From Ceratothoa steindachneri (taxonomy: Eukaryota; Arthropoda; Malacostraca; Isopoda; Cymothoidae): a stretch of 64,000 nt of DNA. Location: positions 1,488,001-1,552,000 of the forward strand of contig OZ018328.1 of NCBI GenBank assembly GCA_963969495.1. The letters run 5' to 3'. Positions 34,345 through 43,871 of the stretch are shown here, piece after piece. The position numbers and the translations under genes are program-made. How positions within the stretch are numbered: the stretch's first letter is position 1; every line of letters begins with the position of its first letter. Below the pieces are notes generated by a model, which searched no databases, had not been told where the DNA came from, and worked only from the letters and a program-made list of their open reading frames with translations.

Positions 34345-35379
34345 TAAGTATTTATCACAGAAATAATGTGCCATGTAGTAATAATTGATCCATGTAGAAT
34401 AGAGCGAACCACTTATAGTAGAAGTGTACATGCGTTATGAAAACATGAATGTAAATAATATATGTATTTTACTCTAGGCAAGAAGAATGAATTCGAGACG
34501 TTCACATGAAAGCAAACGTATGGACATGTACACACACATACACAGTAAAGCGAAGGAAAAAGTGGTTCACATTGCCGTGATAGAAATTCACCCTGTTCAA
34601 ACAAGCCTGGAAGCAGGTGAAGAAAAGAAAATACGATAGTAGCGGCCATTATTCACTAACGAGAAACTGAGAAACGACAAAATCAACAATGGATGACACT
34701 TGGATAAACCAAAATCCAGTGATAAAATACAATACACACGTGACCGTAATGAAAACGCTTACACCCTTTCAACTTCGCCCAACAGTCTTAACAAATCCCA
34801 CACATACACACTTCTCACAACAAAGGCTCTGCCCAGGATCAGATTAGGAAAAATGAAGTCTTGTCCTCTTAACGGGGGTTGGGGGGGGAAGATAAAATGG
34901 GCGTGGTGAAATATGCCGAGTCTTTTGTTGTAGATAGAAAATGAGAATTTTCATTTGTCAATCATCTTGTTCTGATTTACGTCACGACTCCTTCCTTCGT
35001 CCCTAAGTCCTGCCGTCCTAACCCCTATTATCAAAACGTTAGGAAAGGTTTACAACAAAGACGCGCGAAACTCCAACTATCTCGCCTCCCACAATTTAGG
35101 TAGACCTAAGTCAAGAATAAAACCTAGCAAAATTCAGTTTCCTTTCGAGTTCTTCCTTAACTAAGTGATAACCAAGTTACCTAGTGAATACAGCCTGTAT
35201 ACGGATTCATCTCAAGAACTTTGGGAGTCAGAGCAAACTCGACAGGAAGACCTCAACGCTTTTCGTCCGACACTCCTTTTTCGGGTAACCCTGAACCAAG
35301 AAGATTAACCCCATATAAAATGGTAATTCCCCCATAACTGGTGACAACTTCTAAACCTCTAAACGCCTACAGTAGAACA
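34345..35379. other. Unassigned AT-rich stretch
   Basis: No coding region or repeat is recognised over about 1 kb. Short ORFs here lack any family motif. A G-run near 34875-34890 is the only compositional anomaly. Confidence 0.5.
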
Positions 35380-35469
35380 TCTTGTACAATGTACATTCAT
35401 TTTATCACACATGGCTTTGGCTGACATTTGTGCAGTCACGAAAACCTGTTACCCTCTAAATGCAGATAC
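35380..35469 (-). pseudogene. hAT transposase remnant, downstream half of split copy
   Basis: On the minus strand a block reading RVTGFRDCTN, then MSAKAMCDKMNV after a shift, continues the hAT protein that is interrupted at 43867 by the Gypsy insertion. The 5-bp GATAC duplication (35465-35469) lies in this block. Beyond about 35380 similarity fades. Confidence 0.6.
35465..35469. repeat. GATAC target-site duplication, left
   Basis: GATAC immediately precedes the LTR at 35470 and recurs at 43867-43871 immediately after the other LTR. Confidence 0.85.
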
Positions 35470-35572
35470 TGTAGTGGTATGACATTACATTATCTCAATA
35501 CCATATTATATCTATCAGAGGGGGGGAGATTATTTCGGCTACCCGAAATGAGGAGGGCTTCGACAGGAGTTA

Positions 35573-37106
35573 CATAACATAACATAATTACACGGATGAC
35601 AAAAGCCACAAGGGCCTATCAAAGGTCATCCGCATCCATCAAAACCCACCCACAAAAAGCACCATCACCAGGGGAAGACAAAATCAAAGTCCCCCAAAAT
35701 ATAATATAACAGATGACAAAATCCACAAGGGCTCATCATAGGTCATCCAAGTCAAATGGCCTCTTTTTTAGGGCACCCAAACTCCCAGGAAAACTACATC
35801 CAGAGGATTGCATCCAGAAACAAGGGTATCACCAATCAAGGCTTGTCAAGAACTAAATCATGCAGCTATAGATATATACAAACAATATTAATATATACAA
35901 AACTTAGGAATCATCACAACCTTCCCTTCCCATAAACTCATCCAACCTACTCTTAAATACATTTAGATTTGGACTACCTACTACCCTCTGCGGCAATTTG
36001 TTCCAAAAGTCTACCACTCTATTGGTGAAAAAATATTTTCTTAAATCCAACCTACACCCTTGCTTTTTAATTTTCAAGTGGTGACCTCTAGTCCGATTTC
36101 CATCATCTAACTCAAAAAACATGCTAACATCCAATTTATCTATCCCGGAAAAAATTTTAAAGAGCTCAATCATATCCCCTCTCACACACCTTTCGAACGA
36201 GAACATATTTAATACCCTCAGTCTATCTATATATTCAAGGTGCCTCAGGGAAGGAATAATCTTTGTTGCCCTCCGTTGCACTGGCTCGAGAAGGTTAATA
36301 TCGTGTCTAAAATGTGGGGACAGTACTCTAGATGTGGCCTAACATAAGAGTTATAGAGTTTAAGAATAACCTCCTTACTTTTGTAACTGACATTTCTCTT
36401 AATAAAACCCAGCACTCTATTTGCCCTATTTCTTGCTTCAATACACTGCTTAGAAAACCTTAATGACTTATCTATTACTACTCCTAGATCTTTCTCATCC
36501 TCTACTGAGCTCAGCCAATGCCCATCCATTTCATAGTTAAATTCTCTATTATCTTTTCCCATGTTAATAACTTTGCACTTATCAAGGTTGAAAGTCATTT
36601 GCCACTTATGTGCCCAGGATAACAATTTAGTTAAATCCCCCTGCACTTTAAAATTATCATCAATATTTTTAACTACAGCTGCTAATTTGGTATCATCCGC
36701 AAAAATTGACACTTTATTATTAACTGCCTCCCCAAGATCGTTTGAATCCAAATAGTGACTTGCAAATAATGCGTTCCATTGTCTTGCAGGGAGTGGGGTT
36801 TAAACTAATCGGGCGATAGTTCAGTGGATCACTACGGGATCCTTTCTTATAGATTGGGCAAACATGAGATGTTTTCCAAGTCTGAGGTACGGCACCAGAT
36901 GACATAGACTTATTGAAAATGATGGACAGAGGGTAAGCCAGTTCTGATGCGCATTCTTTTAGAAGGCGTGGATGGAGGTTATCAGGACCCATGGCACTAT
37001 CAACATCAAGTGATTTGAGTTGGGATACAACATCTTCGGGGTGAAATTGGACAGATGAAATAATGCCCTGGCACGCTTGATGTGGAAAAGGGTTCAAAGA
37101 TGTCTC
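35573..37106 (-). mobile_element. CR1-like LINE fragment inserted in the LTR
   Basis: This is a minus-strand LINE 3' part with RT pieces and a 3' UTR ending at 35574-35588 in short TTATG repeats (minus strand) rather than poly(A), as is common in CR1-type elements. No target duplication is evident. Confidence 0.8.
35593..35748 (-). other. Repeated 37-nt hairpin motif in the CR1-like 3' UTR
   Basis: At 35593-35632 CGGATGAC pairs with GTCATCCG around a CCACAAGGG-containing loop. At 35712-35747 the same motif recurs with GATGAC/GTCATC and the same CCACAAGGGC core. Two copies of a hairpin in a LINE 3' end may be recognition structures (inference). Confidence 0.6.
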
Positions 37107-37118
37107 AACAACAAACAA
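35904..37118 (-). pseudogene. CR1/Jockey-like reverse transcriptase with internal deletion
   Basis: Three minus-strand frames give ordered RT pieces. 37118-36760 encodes the N-terminal RT part (MGPDNLHPRLLKE, YKKGSRSDPLNYRPISL). After an abrupt join near 36760, 36751-36290 encodes FADDTKLAAVV, then KDLGVVIDKSLRFS and LYNSYVRPHLEYC. 36281-35904 encodes the C-terminal thumb (QRRATKIIPSLRHL, FWNKLPQRVV). The region between motif 2 and the FADD box is deleted. A frameshift near 36270 separates the last two parts. It is not functional. Confidence 0.85.
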
Positions 37119-37550
37119 GTCTGGAAAATCAGTCAGGGCGATCGTTCAGTGGAATTTCCTCCTGGCTGGGGCTAATTCTAAATACAAAAAATAGTCCAGC
37201 TGTCACATTGCTTTGTTGCTAGCAGTTGACTTGGAACCATGGGAAAATCTTCTGGGTTCTGGCGAAACTTCTCAACTCTGTGTGTCTTGCGGGGAGTTGA
37301 GCGTTATTTATGTCCGAGGGTCTCACCGGAGTTGGGGGTTAGCGGGAAACAGCTCTACTCTCGAAGGGCCTCGAATCTTCTTGCAGAGCTATTTTAGCCC
37401 GCATAAAGGTGAATCGTGGGGGACTCGATTCGAGGCTACCGCTTGTGGAAGGGGGGGGGGAGTAGACTTACCAATTTAGGCCTAACCGGGACTTCTGCAG
37501 CGCGTGGAAGTTCCGTATGCTCACGATATTCCACGTTAGGTTCCCTCACA

Positions 37551-37913
37551 CATCTCCCAACCGAAAGATGATGCTTTACAGAGCAGTTGCGTAGGGAAGG
37601 ATCATCCCAACCCGTCAAACTAGAATTATCAAAGTTCTAGAGAAATTCTGATCTGCGACGACAGGTGTACACACAAAAAAAAACGTAAATCTGAGCTTAG
37701 CGGGGAATTTACGGACATAAGCCTTAAACAGGTCGATTATAGAGAATTTAACTAATACAATTTTAAACAAAAGAAAATTCACAGGAGAAAAATGGCGACA
37801 TTTCAGTGGAACCAAAAAAAAGAATACAATTAAATGGAGGCATAAATATGCGACAAACAAAAGAAATTAACAATTTAGTGGACCAAAAAAAATCATAATT
37901 AGGAGCATTGATG

Positions 37914-37915
<2 letters not shown>
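37551..37915 (-). other. Gypsy 3' untranslated region
   Basis: About 365 bases lie between the integrase end and the 3' LTR, with no coding signal. The sequence next to the LTR reads GGGAGATG on the minus strand, a short purine-rich candidate for the polypurine tract. Confidence 0.45.

Positions 37916-37990
<75 letters not shown>
37916..37990. repeat. (AT)n microsatellite at the Gypsy integrase end
   Basis: A 75-bp pure AT run directly follows the last integrase codons on the minus strand and replaces the natural C-terminus. Confidence 0.95.
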
Positions 37991-37997
<7 letters not shown>

Positions 37998-38240
37998 AAA
38001 ACCTTCGCTCCCGCCGGAATATGGATGAGATAATCCACGGGTCCTCTAGCCATGAGCACGGGGTAGGGTCCCTTTCACTTGCTAAGGATTTTGTTGCTTC
38101 CCGTGGGAAGTAGCACCAGCACCTTCGCGCTAGGCTTGAATTTTCGTTCTCGTGACTTAAGGTCCAATTAGGTCTCGAACCTCTCAATAAGTCCTTCTTC
38201 ACGGGATACGAGACTCGTTTGTTACCTCGGGTGGACTCAC
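37991..38240 (-). pseudogene. Gypsy integrase C-terminal domain fragment
   Basis: A minus-strand frame encodes KVLVLLPTGSNKILSKWKGP followed by YPVLMARGPVDYLIHI and KVFHV. This is the small SH3-like end of Gypsy integrases, which binds DNA (family knowledge). A stop precedes it, near 38165. The catalytic DDE core is absent, and protease-side sequence joins almost directly. Confidence 0.7.
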
Positions 38241-38760
38241 GCTCGAGGGATTTAGTTTTCTCCCAAAGATGGGGGATGAGAGTTGCGCACTCCTTCTGGG
38301 CGCGGGAAAACTTATCGCTCCAGAGGGCTTGGAACTCCCGGTCGATAGGGGTTTTCAGGGGAACAGGTGAACGGGATTCCAGGGCTGCCTGTGTACGGGT
38401 AATCACTGACTGGGCCACGGGATGGTCGTGAATTACGGGGTTCTGACCGAATAAAACGGAGCAGAACTGGATTGGGGCCACTACCACTTCGGCCCAACCG
38501 GACATATAGTCACACTCGGTGTGACAACGAATTACTGGGAAACGACTCGCCCGGCCAAGGTAGTCGTGGACCACCGCAAATTTCTTTTGGCCGGGCCCAA
38601 CAGGGGGGAGGAGGTCCTCAGACACTGTAATACAGGTGCACCCGGTGTCACGGACGAGGGTGGATACTCGGCGACCGTTCACAGTTCCGTTCTCGAACTT
38701 CAATCCACCAGGGTTGTTCTCATTAAAGAGAAAATTTACCTGATGGACCGGGTCTTTGGC
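38241..38760 (-). pseudogene. Gypsy retropepsin-like protease region
   Basis: The minus-strand frame from 38703 has VRDTGCTCITVSEDLLPP. The DTG triad with following hydrophobic residues is the active-site signature of aspartic proteases of LTR elements. A second hydrophobic block (FPVIRC, VVVAPIQFCSVLFG) fits the rest of the fold. The C-terminal part (FQALWSDKFSRAQKECATL) resembles the linker to RT, but RT does not follow. The upstream join to Gag is out of frame. Confidence 0.6.
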
Positions 38761-38868
38761 GGGTGAGGGAGGCTCAGGAGTCTTCTGAGGTGACGGAGGA
38801 GGATCAGGGGTGGCCCAGATTTGGTGTACTTGGTGGGACTAAGAGTTTGCGAATCGGAAGTTTTGAGG

Positions 38869-38910
38869 ACAGTTCGTGCGGTAATGGCCGGGAACTCTGC
38901 AGGTGTAGCA
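38869..38910 (-). other. CCHC zinc knuckle of the Gypsy Gag
   Basis: On the minus strand, CYTCRVPGHYRTNC gives the C-x2-C-x4-H-x4-C spacing of a nucleic-acid-binding knuckle. It is in a different frame from the neighbouring Gag segment 39214-38950, so a frameshift lies between them. Confidence 0.8.
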
Positions 38911-39719
38911 GACGATCGGGGTTTTTTTGGTATGGCACAACCAGGGGAGAAGAAACTAGGGGCTTAACGTCTCGGTGTTCCGATGGATGGAAGTTTCTTG
39001 GCTTCGAGGGACTAGGAACTTTGGTAAATCTTGGAACCAAATTAGGGGGCGTCTTAGGGCCATTAAATTTAGTTTTGGGGGGTGATTGGGAAGCCTTTTT
39101 AACATCCTTAGGGTATAAATCGTGACTACCCGCGTAGACATCGGCCTCTTCCAAGCACTCCTTGTAAGTTGCGCAACGTTTATCCTTAATGAAGGCGCGA
39201 ATTTCGGGAGCCATGGCAGCTAAAAGCTGATCCCTAAGGAAGAAGTCCAGAAGGGACTCGTAGACCTGGGGAATTTTGCACGCATCCAGCCAACACTGAA
39301 GGTTCTTTGGAGGATGTACCCGTGTTGTCGAAAGGTTTGGCCAGGGCGGATCCTTTCCTAGCGGAATCAGGAGCAGGAGAATTCGCTATTCATATGAACA
39401 GTGTCTACCAATTTGGACTTTAACGTGGAACAGTCCAAAGTTGCTTCCGGGGAAAGGGATACGAAGATATCCCTTAACTTGGCATTTAGGAGGGAAAGTA
39501 AGCGAGCGATGCCATCATTTTCGAGATCCCATCTATTGGTCTGAAAGATTCTCTCAAAATGGGCCAAAAATGACCCAAAGTCCTCTCCATCATTAAAAGC
39601 GGGAAGTTTGACTGAAGGAGTTTGGGGAATTTCAGCCCAGGAACCGATGGACTGAGAATCCATTTGATTTTGGCTCATTTCCAGCTCATGCTGCCTAATT
39701 TGTTCACGTTCTCCCACCT

Positions 39720-39925
39720 CCATCTTCAGTTTGTTCTCCTCCATCTCCATCTTCAGTTTGCTCTCCTCCATTTTGTTCTTCTCCATCTCCATTGCCATCT
39801 TCAGTTTGTTCTCCATCTCCATCTTCAGTTTTTTCACCTTCATCTCAATCTTCAGTTTGTTCTCCTCTATCTCCATCTTAAGTTTGTTCTTCTCCATCTC
39901 CAATTCCCTTCGCTCTGCCCGTTTG
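39720..39925 (-). repeat. Coding tandem repeat (Met/Glu/Lys coiled coil)
   Basis: On the plus strand, CTCCATCTTCAGTTTGTTCT-type units are repeated with variable 27- to 36-bp spacing. On the minus strand they encode the MEMEENKLK repeats of Gag. Slippage here probably changes coiled-coil length. Confidence 0.75.
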
Positions 39926-40440
39926 TTCCTCTCTTCTTCCTGTACATAATTCAGCAGGTCTTTGCCCGAAAGACCTAACATTTCACCCTGACTCTTGAAT
40001 TTTTCGAAGGATGACATTTTTACGCAGTTAACTGAGGGAATACTGATAGGCGAACGAGCTAGGACACTACCCACGCGAAACGAATACTTGAATATTCGTG
40101 AAGGCTTCGATCACAAAAAAAATTAAGATACAGCTACCTACCTCTGCTGTTTCTAAGTGGGAAAAAAAAATTTAAATGGTCCTACCGGAATTAGGACACC
40201 AAAGACCTTAACTCTTTTGAATTAATAACCAGGAGAGTCTCTAAAATTCGAACACAATAAAAACAAATTAATTACCTGGGGTCCAACACAAAATCTAAAT
40301 AGATTACGTTCCAATGTTCTTCAAATAACTTGAACTTACCTTCTGCCAGTACAATACAAAAAAATTAAAATAAAAGGGATGTACGTGAATAACAAGTGAA
40401 CTTCTAATGTCGAAATATAAATGACATGGGTTCGTAAAAA

Positions 40441-40462
40441 CCCCAACACACTTGACACCAGG
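40441..40462 (-). promoter_or_regulatory. Candidate primer-binding site of the Gypsy element
   Basis: The minus-strand sequence TGGTGTCAAGTGTGTTGG begins with TGG, as tRNA-complementary primer sites do, and lies upstream of Gag. Later (AT)n and SINE insertions would separate it from the 5' LTR. The tRNA was not identified. Confidence 0.3.
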
Positions 40463-40482
40463 TTTATATAATACGTATATTA

Positions 40483-40486
<4 letters not shown>

Positions 40487-40569
<83 letters not shown>
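40487..40569. repeat. (TA)n microsatellite
   Basis: An 83-bp pure TA run at the outer end of the left SINE arm (40570 onward). Confidence 0.95.
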
Positions 40570-40570
<1 letters not shown>

Positions 40571-41219
40571 CAAGAGAAAATAAGAATTGGACGCGAATGA
40601 GCAAATGAGACAAGAAACCGGAGTTTTTTAAAGGCAAGAGAGAGGGACATTAGAAGAATCCAGAACCAAAGGGAGCAGAGGGCGGCACAGTGAAGGCGAT
40701 CCTTTACAGAGAAGACAAAAATAACGCCAGGGAAAAAAGTTTTGAATTCTTGGCCGGGAATCGAACCCGGATCGTTCAAATGGCATAGCCCTGTGGTGGT
40801 TGTATTATCACCTGCAGATCCTGTAGTTGCTTTCTTTGTATGTGATATTGACAGTGAGCCTTTAAATTGTGAGCGGGTAAGAGGATGTGGTATAAAAATT
40901 CCTTGGAAGTTCCTAGCTTAGGGAGATACTGTGTTTGATGGGGTAACGCTCTGAGCGAAATATAGTTACAGTGCCTGGAAGCCTAGCGATAAAGCATCTG
41001 ACCGGCAATCAACAGACCCGGGTTCGAGTCCCGGCCAGGAATTCAAAACTTTTTTCCATGGCGTTATTTTTGTCTTCTCGGTAAAGGATTGCCTTCACTG
41101 AGCCGCCCTCTGCTCCCTTTGATTCTGGATTCTTCTAATGTCCCTCTCTCTTGCCTTTAAAAAACTCAGGTTTCTTGTTTCATTTGCTCATTTGCGTCCA
41201 ATTCTTATTTTCTCTTGTA
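40570..41219. mobile_element. Head-to-head inverted SINE pair (tRNA-like)
   Basis: Arms of about 200 bp at 40570-40775 (minus) and 41021-41219 (plus) are inverted copies of each other. Each has a pol III B-box, GGTTCGATTCC on the minus strand at 40757-40767 and GGTTCGAGTCC on the plus strand at 41021-41031, followed by the same body. Upstream of the right B-box a tRNA-like head with an A-box-like GCCTAGCGATAAAGC is at 40981. The outer end of the left arm runs into (TA)n. The two heads differ from each other. Confidence 0.7.
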
Positions 41220-41301
41220 CTATATGTATCTATAGTCAGCTACACCAGGTTTCTGCATCTTTCTTTCTGTCTTCAAATTTTATTTGAAAGACAGAAAATA
41301 A

Positions 41302-41357
41302 AAATGGCATAGCCCTGTGGTGGTTGTATTATCACCCGCAGATCCTGTAGTTGCTTT

Positions 41358-41360
<3 letters not shown>
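41302..41360. repeat. Second copy of the left SINE head sequence
   Basis: AAATGGCATAGCCCTGTGG and about 40 following bases repeat 40777-40837 almost exactly, in the same orientation, and run into another (TA)n array. Confidence 0.8.

Positions 41361-41442
<82 letters not shown>
41361..41442. repeat. (TA)n microsatellite, target of the Tc1 element
   Basis: An 82-bp TA run. The same array resumes at 42851-42858 on the other side of the Tc1 element. Confidence 0.95.
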
Positions 41443-41445
<3 letters not shown>

Positions 41446-42850
41446 TGGCGGCAACAAAAAAAGTGACATTTAATATTGGCAACAGAAATCGATACACAAA
41501 ATCGTTTTCACGATTTTACTTGCCAACTAGCCAATGAAAAGGTGCGGGGCTTATGCTGCAAGTGGACGACTCTCCTGAGCTAAGACAAGAGAACTGTGCT
41601 TTACTGGAACTCAGTGTCTCGTTTGAGCTCGTACAGTTAGGCTTTAGTGTATGGCACTCCAGCATGCTGATTTCCTGCATTCGTGCCTACATTTGACGTG
41701 CTATAACTTCTGTGCAAATGGATACAATGGGGCAGAAAAAGCTTTCTATGACAGAGAAAAGCCGTGCCTTGACCCTATTAGAGCAGGGAAAGTCTTTTAT
41801 TGATGTAGCAGCAGATTTAGGAACCTCAAAAAATACGATTCATCGCCTAAAACGGGCAGCTGAGTTATTGCCACCAGGTACCATACCAAAGATGAAGGAG
41901 GGCATTGGTGCAGCTAGGAAGACATCTCCAAGGACTGATAATATCCTAAGGCGTGAAGTGATGTCAGACCCTTCTGTAACCTCCGCTTCAATCAAGAAAA
42001 AACACCCAGACCTCCTCCAGAGCGTCGCCCTCAGGACCATCCGTCATTGCTTACAGAAGGACTTATGCCTACCGGCTCGCCGCGCTGCCAAGAAGCCACT
42101 TCTTACCAAGACTATGAAGATGAAAAGGCTCAATTTGTGCAAGACCTATAAACATTGGACAGCTGCCCATTGGAAGAAGGTTATGTTCAGTGATTAAAAC
42201 ACCTTTAGGCTGGTCAGAGGAGAGTCAAAGATCGTGCGTCGTCCCAGCAATGTGTCTCGGTATAAACCAAAATATACCGTGAAAACTGTGAAACACCCTG
42301 ATAGTGTGATGGTGTGTGGTGCCTTTAGTGGAAACAAGGGCAGAGGGGTCTGTACTTCCTTCCCAAGAATGTAACCATGAGGGGGACTAACTATCTGGAA
42401 GTTTTGAGGCAGCACATGCTGCCATTTTGGGAAATTCATCAGTGTGAATTTTTCATGCATGATGGTGCCCCTGCTCACAGGTCCCAGTTAGTGAAAAGGT
42501 TCTTCAATGATAATAATATTAGTGTTTTGGAGTGGCCTGGTAATTCCCCGGACCTAAATCCTATTGAGAATGCTTGGAATCTGATGAAAACCAAAGTTCA
42601 AGAGCTAGCACTCGGCAGCATCAAGGATCTGATAGAATCACTGAAGAAGATCTGGGTTACGATCGACCCCACCTACTTCGCAAACCTTACTGAATCAATG
42701 CCCAATCGACTCAGGATGATCATCAAGTGCAAGGGCAACATGACCAAGTATTAACTTTCATGAAATATTCATAATAAAATATGTAAGTTACATTTTTCTG
42801 TTTCATTTTCTCTGAATTGTCACATGTCACTTTTTTTGTTGCCGCCACTG
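41443..42850 (+). mobile_element. Tc1-like DNA transposon with perfect 27-bp TIRs
   Basis: 41443-41469 (starting CAGTGGCGGCAAC) and 42824-42850 are exact inverted repeats. TA flanks both ends within a TA microsatellite. The 1,408-bp length is typical for Tc1. Perfect TIRs with a lightly damaged transposase suggest a recent insertion or high conservation of the ends. Confidence 0.93.
41712..42754 (+). pseudogene. Tc1-like transposase, DD34E, broken
   Basis: The N-terminal part 41712-42197 has a paired helix-turn-helix DNA-binding region (MTEKSRALTLLEQGKSFIDV, later TSASIKKKHPDL) and reaches the first catalytic Asp in MFSD, followed by a TAA stop where the family has Glu. The frame continues to about 42340, where a base is lost. 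42377-42754 is open and contains the second Asp (HDGAPAH), and 34 residues later the Glu in SPDLNPIENAW. It ends GNMTKY, the usual Tc1 C-terminus. So one stop and one frameshift inactivate an otherwise complete transposase. The start ATG is chosen at the first in-frame Met before the first helix. Confidence 0.92.
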
Positions 42851-42858
42851 TATATATA

Positions 42859-43866
42859 TGTCGTGGTATGACATTACATTATCTCAATACCATATTATAT
42901 CTATCAGGGAGGGACCAATAACTTGAAAGCGAACCGACAAAAGGGACGGAAAACCACGAGTTCAGACAGGCTGAGTAGCGAGAGAGTGCAACGAGGTCAA
43001 CTAAATTATGGACAATGGCAAAGCTCAAGGTTATTTAAAGAGGCATGTACAAAAATAGAATTTTATTTACACAAAAATAATGAGAGAATTGATGGGTAAA
43101 ATTACCTCAGAGAATTAACGGGCAAAATCATATCAGTAAATGAAAGGGGGAATTGTAGTTATAAATCAGGCTATGAAGTTAGAACTTAAGGTATTCCCGG
43201 AGGAGACTATTCAAATGGGAGGGGGGATTAACTCAATTGGGTTACTAAAAGGGAGAGAGGGGTTGGCTTACGGATGTCTTCTGCACTTGAGGTGAGGCCG
43301 CTCGGACTTCAAAGCGGGAGGTTGGAGTGATGACGGTTCTCCAAAAGCAAGGGGGAGGGAGTAACTTCTGGTGCAGGGGAGATTATTTTGGCTACACGAA
43401 ATGAGGAGGGCTTCGACAGGAGTTGATGAAGGAAGTCGGGAAAATCACTCGGGGCGATCGTTCAGTGGAATTTCCTCCTGGCTGGGGCTAATTCCAAATA
43501 CACAAAATAGTCCAGCTGTCACTTTGCTTTGTTGCTAGCACTTGACTTGGAACCATGGGGAAATCTTCTGGGTTCTGGGCGAGACTTCTCAACTCTGTGT
43601 CTCCTCATGGGAGTCGAACTCTATTTATGTTCGAGGCTCTTCCCCAGGGGGGTTAACGGGAAACGGCTCTACTCTCGAATGGCCTTGAATCTTCTTGCAG
43701 AGGCAATTCTAGTCCGCGTAAAGGTGAATCGTGGGGGACGCGGTTCGAGACTACCGCTTGTAGAAGGAGGGGGGGGGATAGGCTTACCAATTTAGGCCTA
43801 ACCGGGACTTCTGCACTGCGTGGAAGTTCCGTATGCTCACGATATTCCACGTGGGGTTCCCTCACA
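42859..43866 (-). repeat. 5' LTR of the Gypsy element
   Basis: A 1,008-bp LTR bounded by TG and CA dinucleotides. It pairs with the LTR at 35470-37550 and is followed by GATAC at 43867-43871. It has about 460 internal bases that the other LTR lacks. Confidence 0.85.
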
Positions 43867-43871
43867 GATAC
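43867..43871. repeat. GATAC target-site duplication, right
   Basis: Matches 35465-35469. Confidence 0.85.

Larger units (their letters stand above)
35470..37550 (-). repeat. 3' LTR of the Gypsy element, interrupted by a LINE
   Basis: 35470-35572 and 37107-37550 match the two ends of the LTR at 42859-43866. It lacks about 460 bases present in the other LTR (42907-43373). The intervening 35573-37106 is a CR1-like LINE fragment. Confidence 0.85.
38804..40017 (-). pseudogene. Gypsy Gag with long coiled coil
   Basis: The start is taken at the ATG 40017 (MSSFEKFKSQ). An upstream in-frame ATG at 40074 is less likely. Residues about 45-140 are tandem MEMEENKLK-type repeats, a strongly charged predicted coiled coil. 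A capsid-like block follows: VKLPAFNDGEDFGSFLAHFE, then FQTNRWDLENDGIARLL. After a frameshift (39366-39215) the second half reads LAAMAPEIRAFIKDKRC and a basic proline-rich linker to the zinc knuckle. This is typical of Ty3/Gypsy Gag, which packages RNA into particles. Frameshifts make it inactive. Confidence 0.75.
35470..43866 (-). mobile_element. Ty3/Gypsy-type LTR retrotransposon, minus strand, nested
   Basis: Two related LTRs (42859-43866 as 5' LTR, 35470-37550 as 3' LTR with an insertion) and a 5-bp duplication GATAC bound an 8.4 kb element. On the minus strand it encodes a coiled-coil Gag, a CCHC knuckle, a retropepsin-like protease and an integrase C-terminus. RT, RNase H and the integrase core are missing, so there is an internal deletion. 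Nested inside are a CR1-like LINE, a SINE pair, (AT)n runs and a Tc1 element. The LTR in minus orientation begins TGTGAGGGAACC and ends in ACA. Confidence 0.85.

Noticed and set aside
34413..34649. Minus-strand 78-codon frame as a gene
   Set aside because: No family motif, low complexity and no neighbours to support it.
34853..34910. Possible promoter or G-quadruplex at the G-run
   Set aside because: A single GGGGGTTGGGGGGGG tract is suggestive but has no gene next to it. It is not enough to call.
40970..41040. tRNA gene candidate
   Set aside because: A- and B-box-like sequences are present, but I cannot fold a proper acceptor stem and anticodon arm, and the unit is inverted-repeated, so it is a SINE head and not a tRNA gene. 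The same holds for 61148-61221 and 58310-58357.
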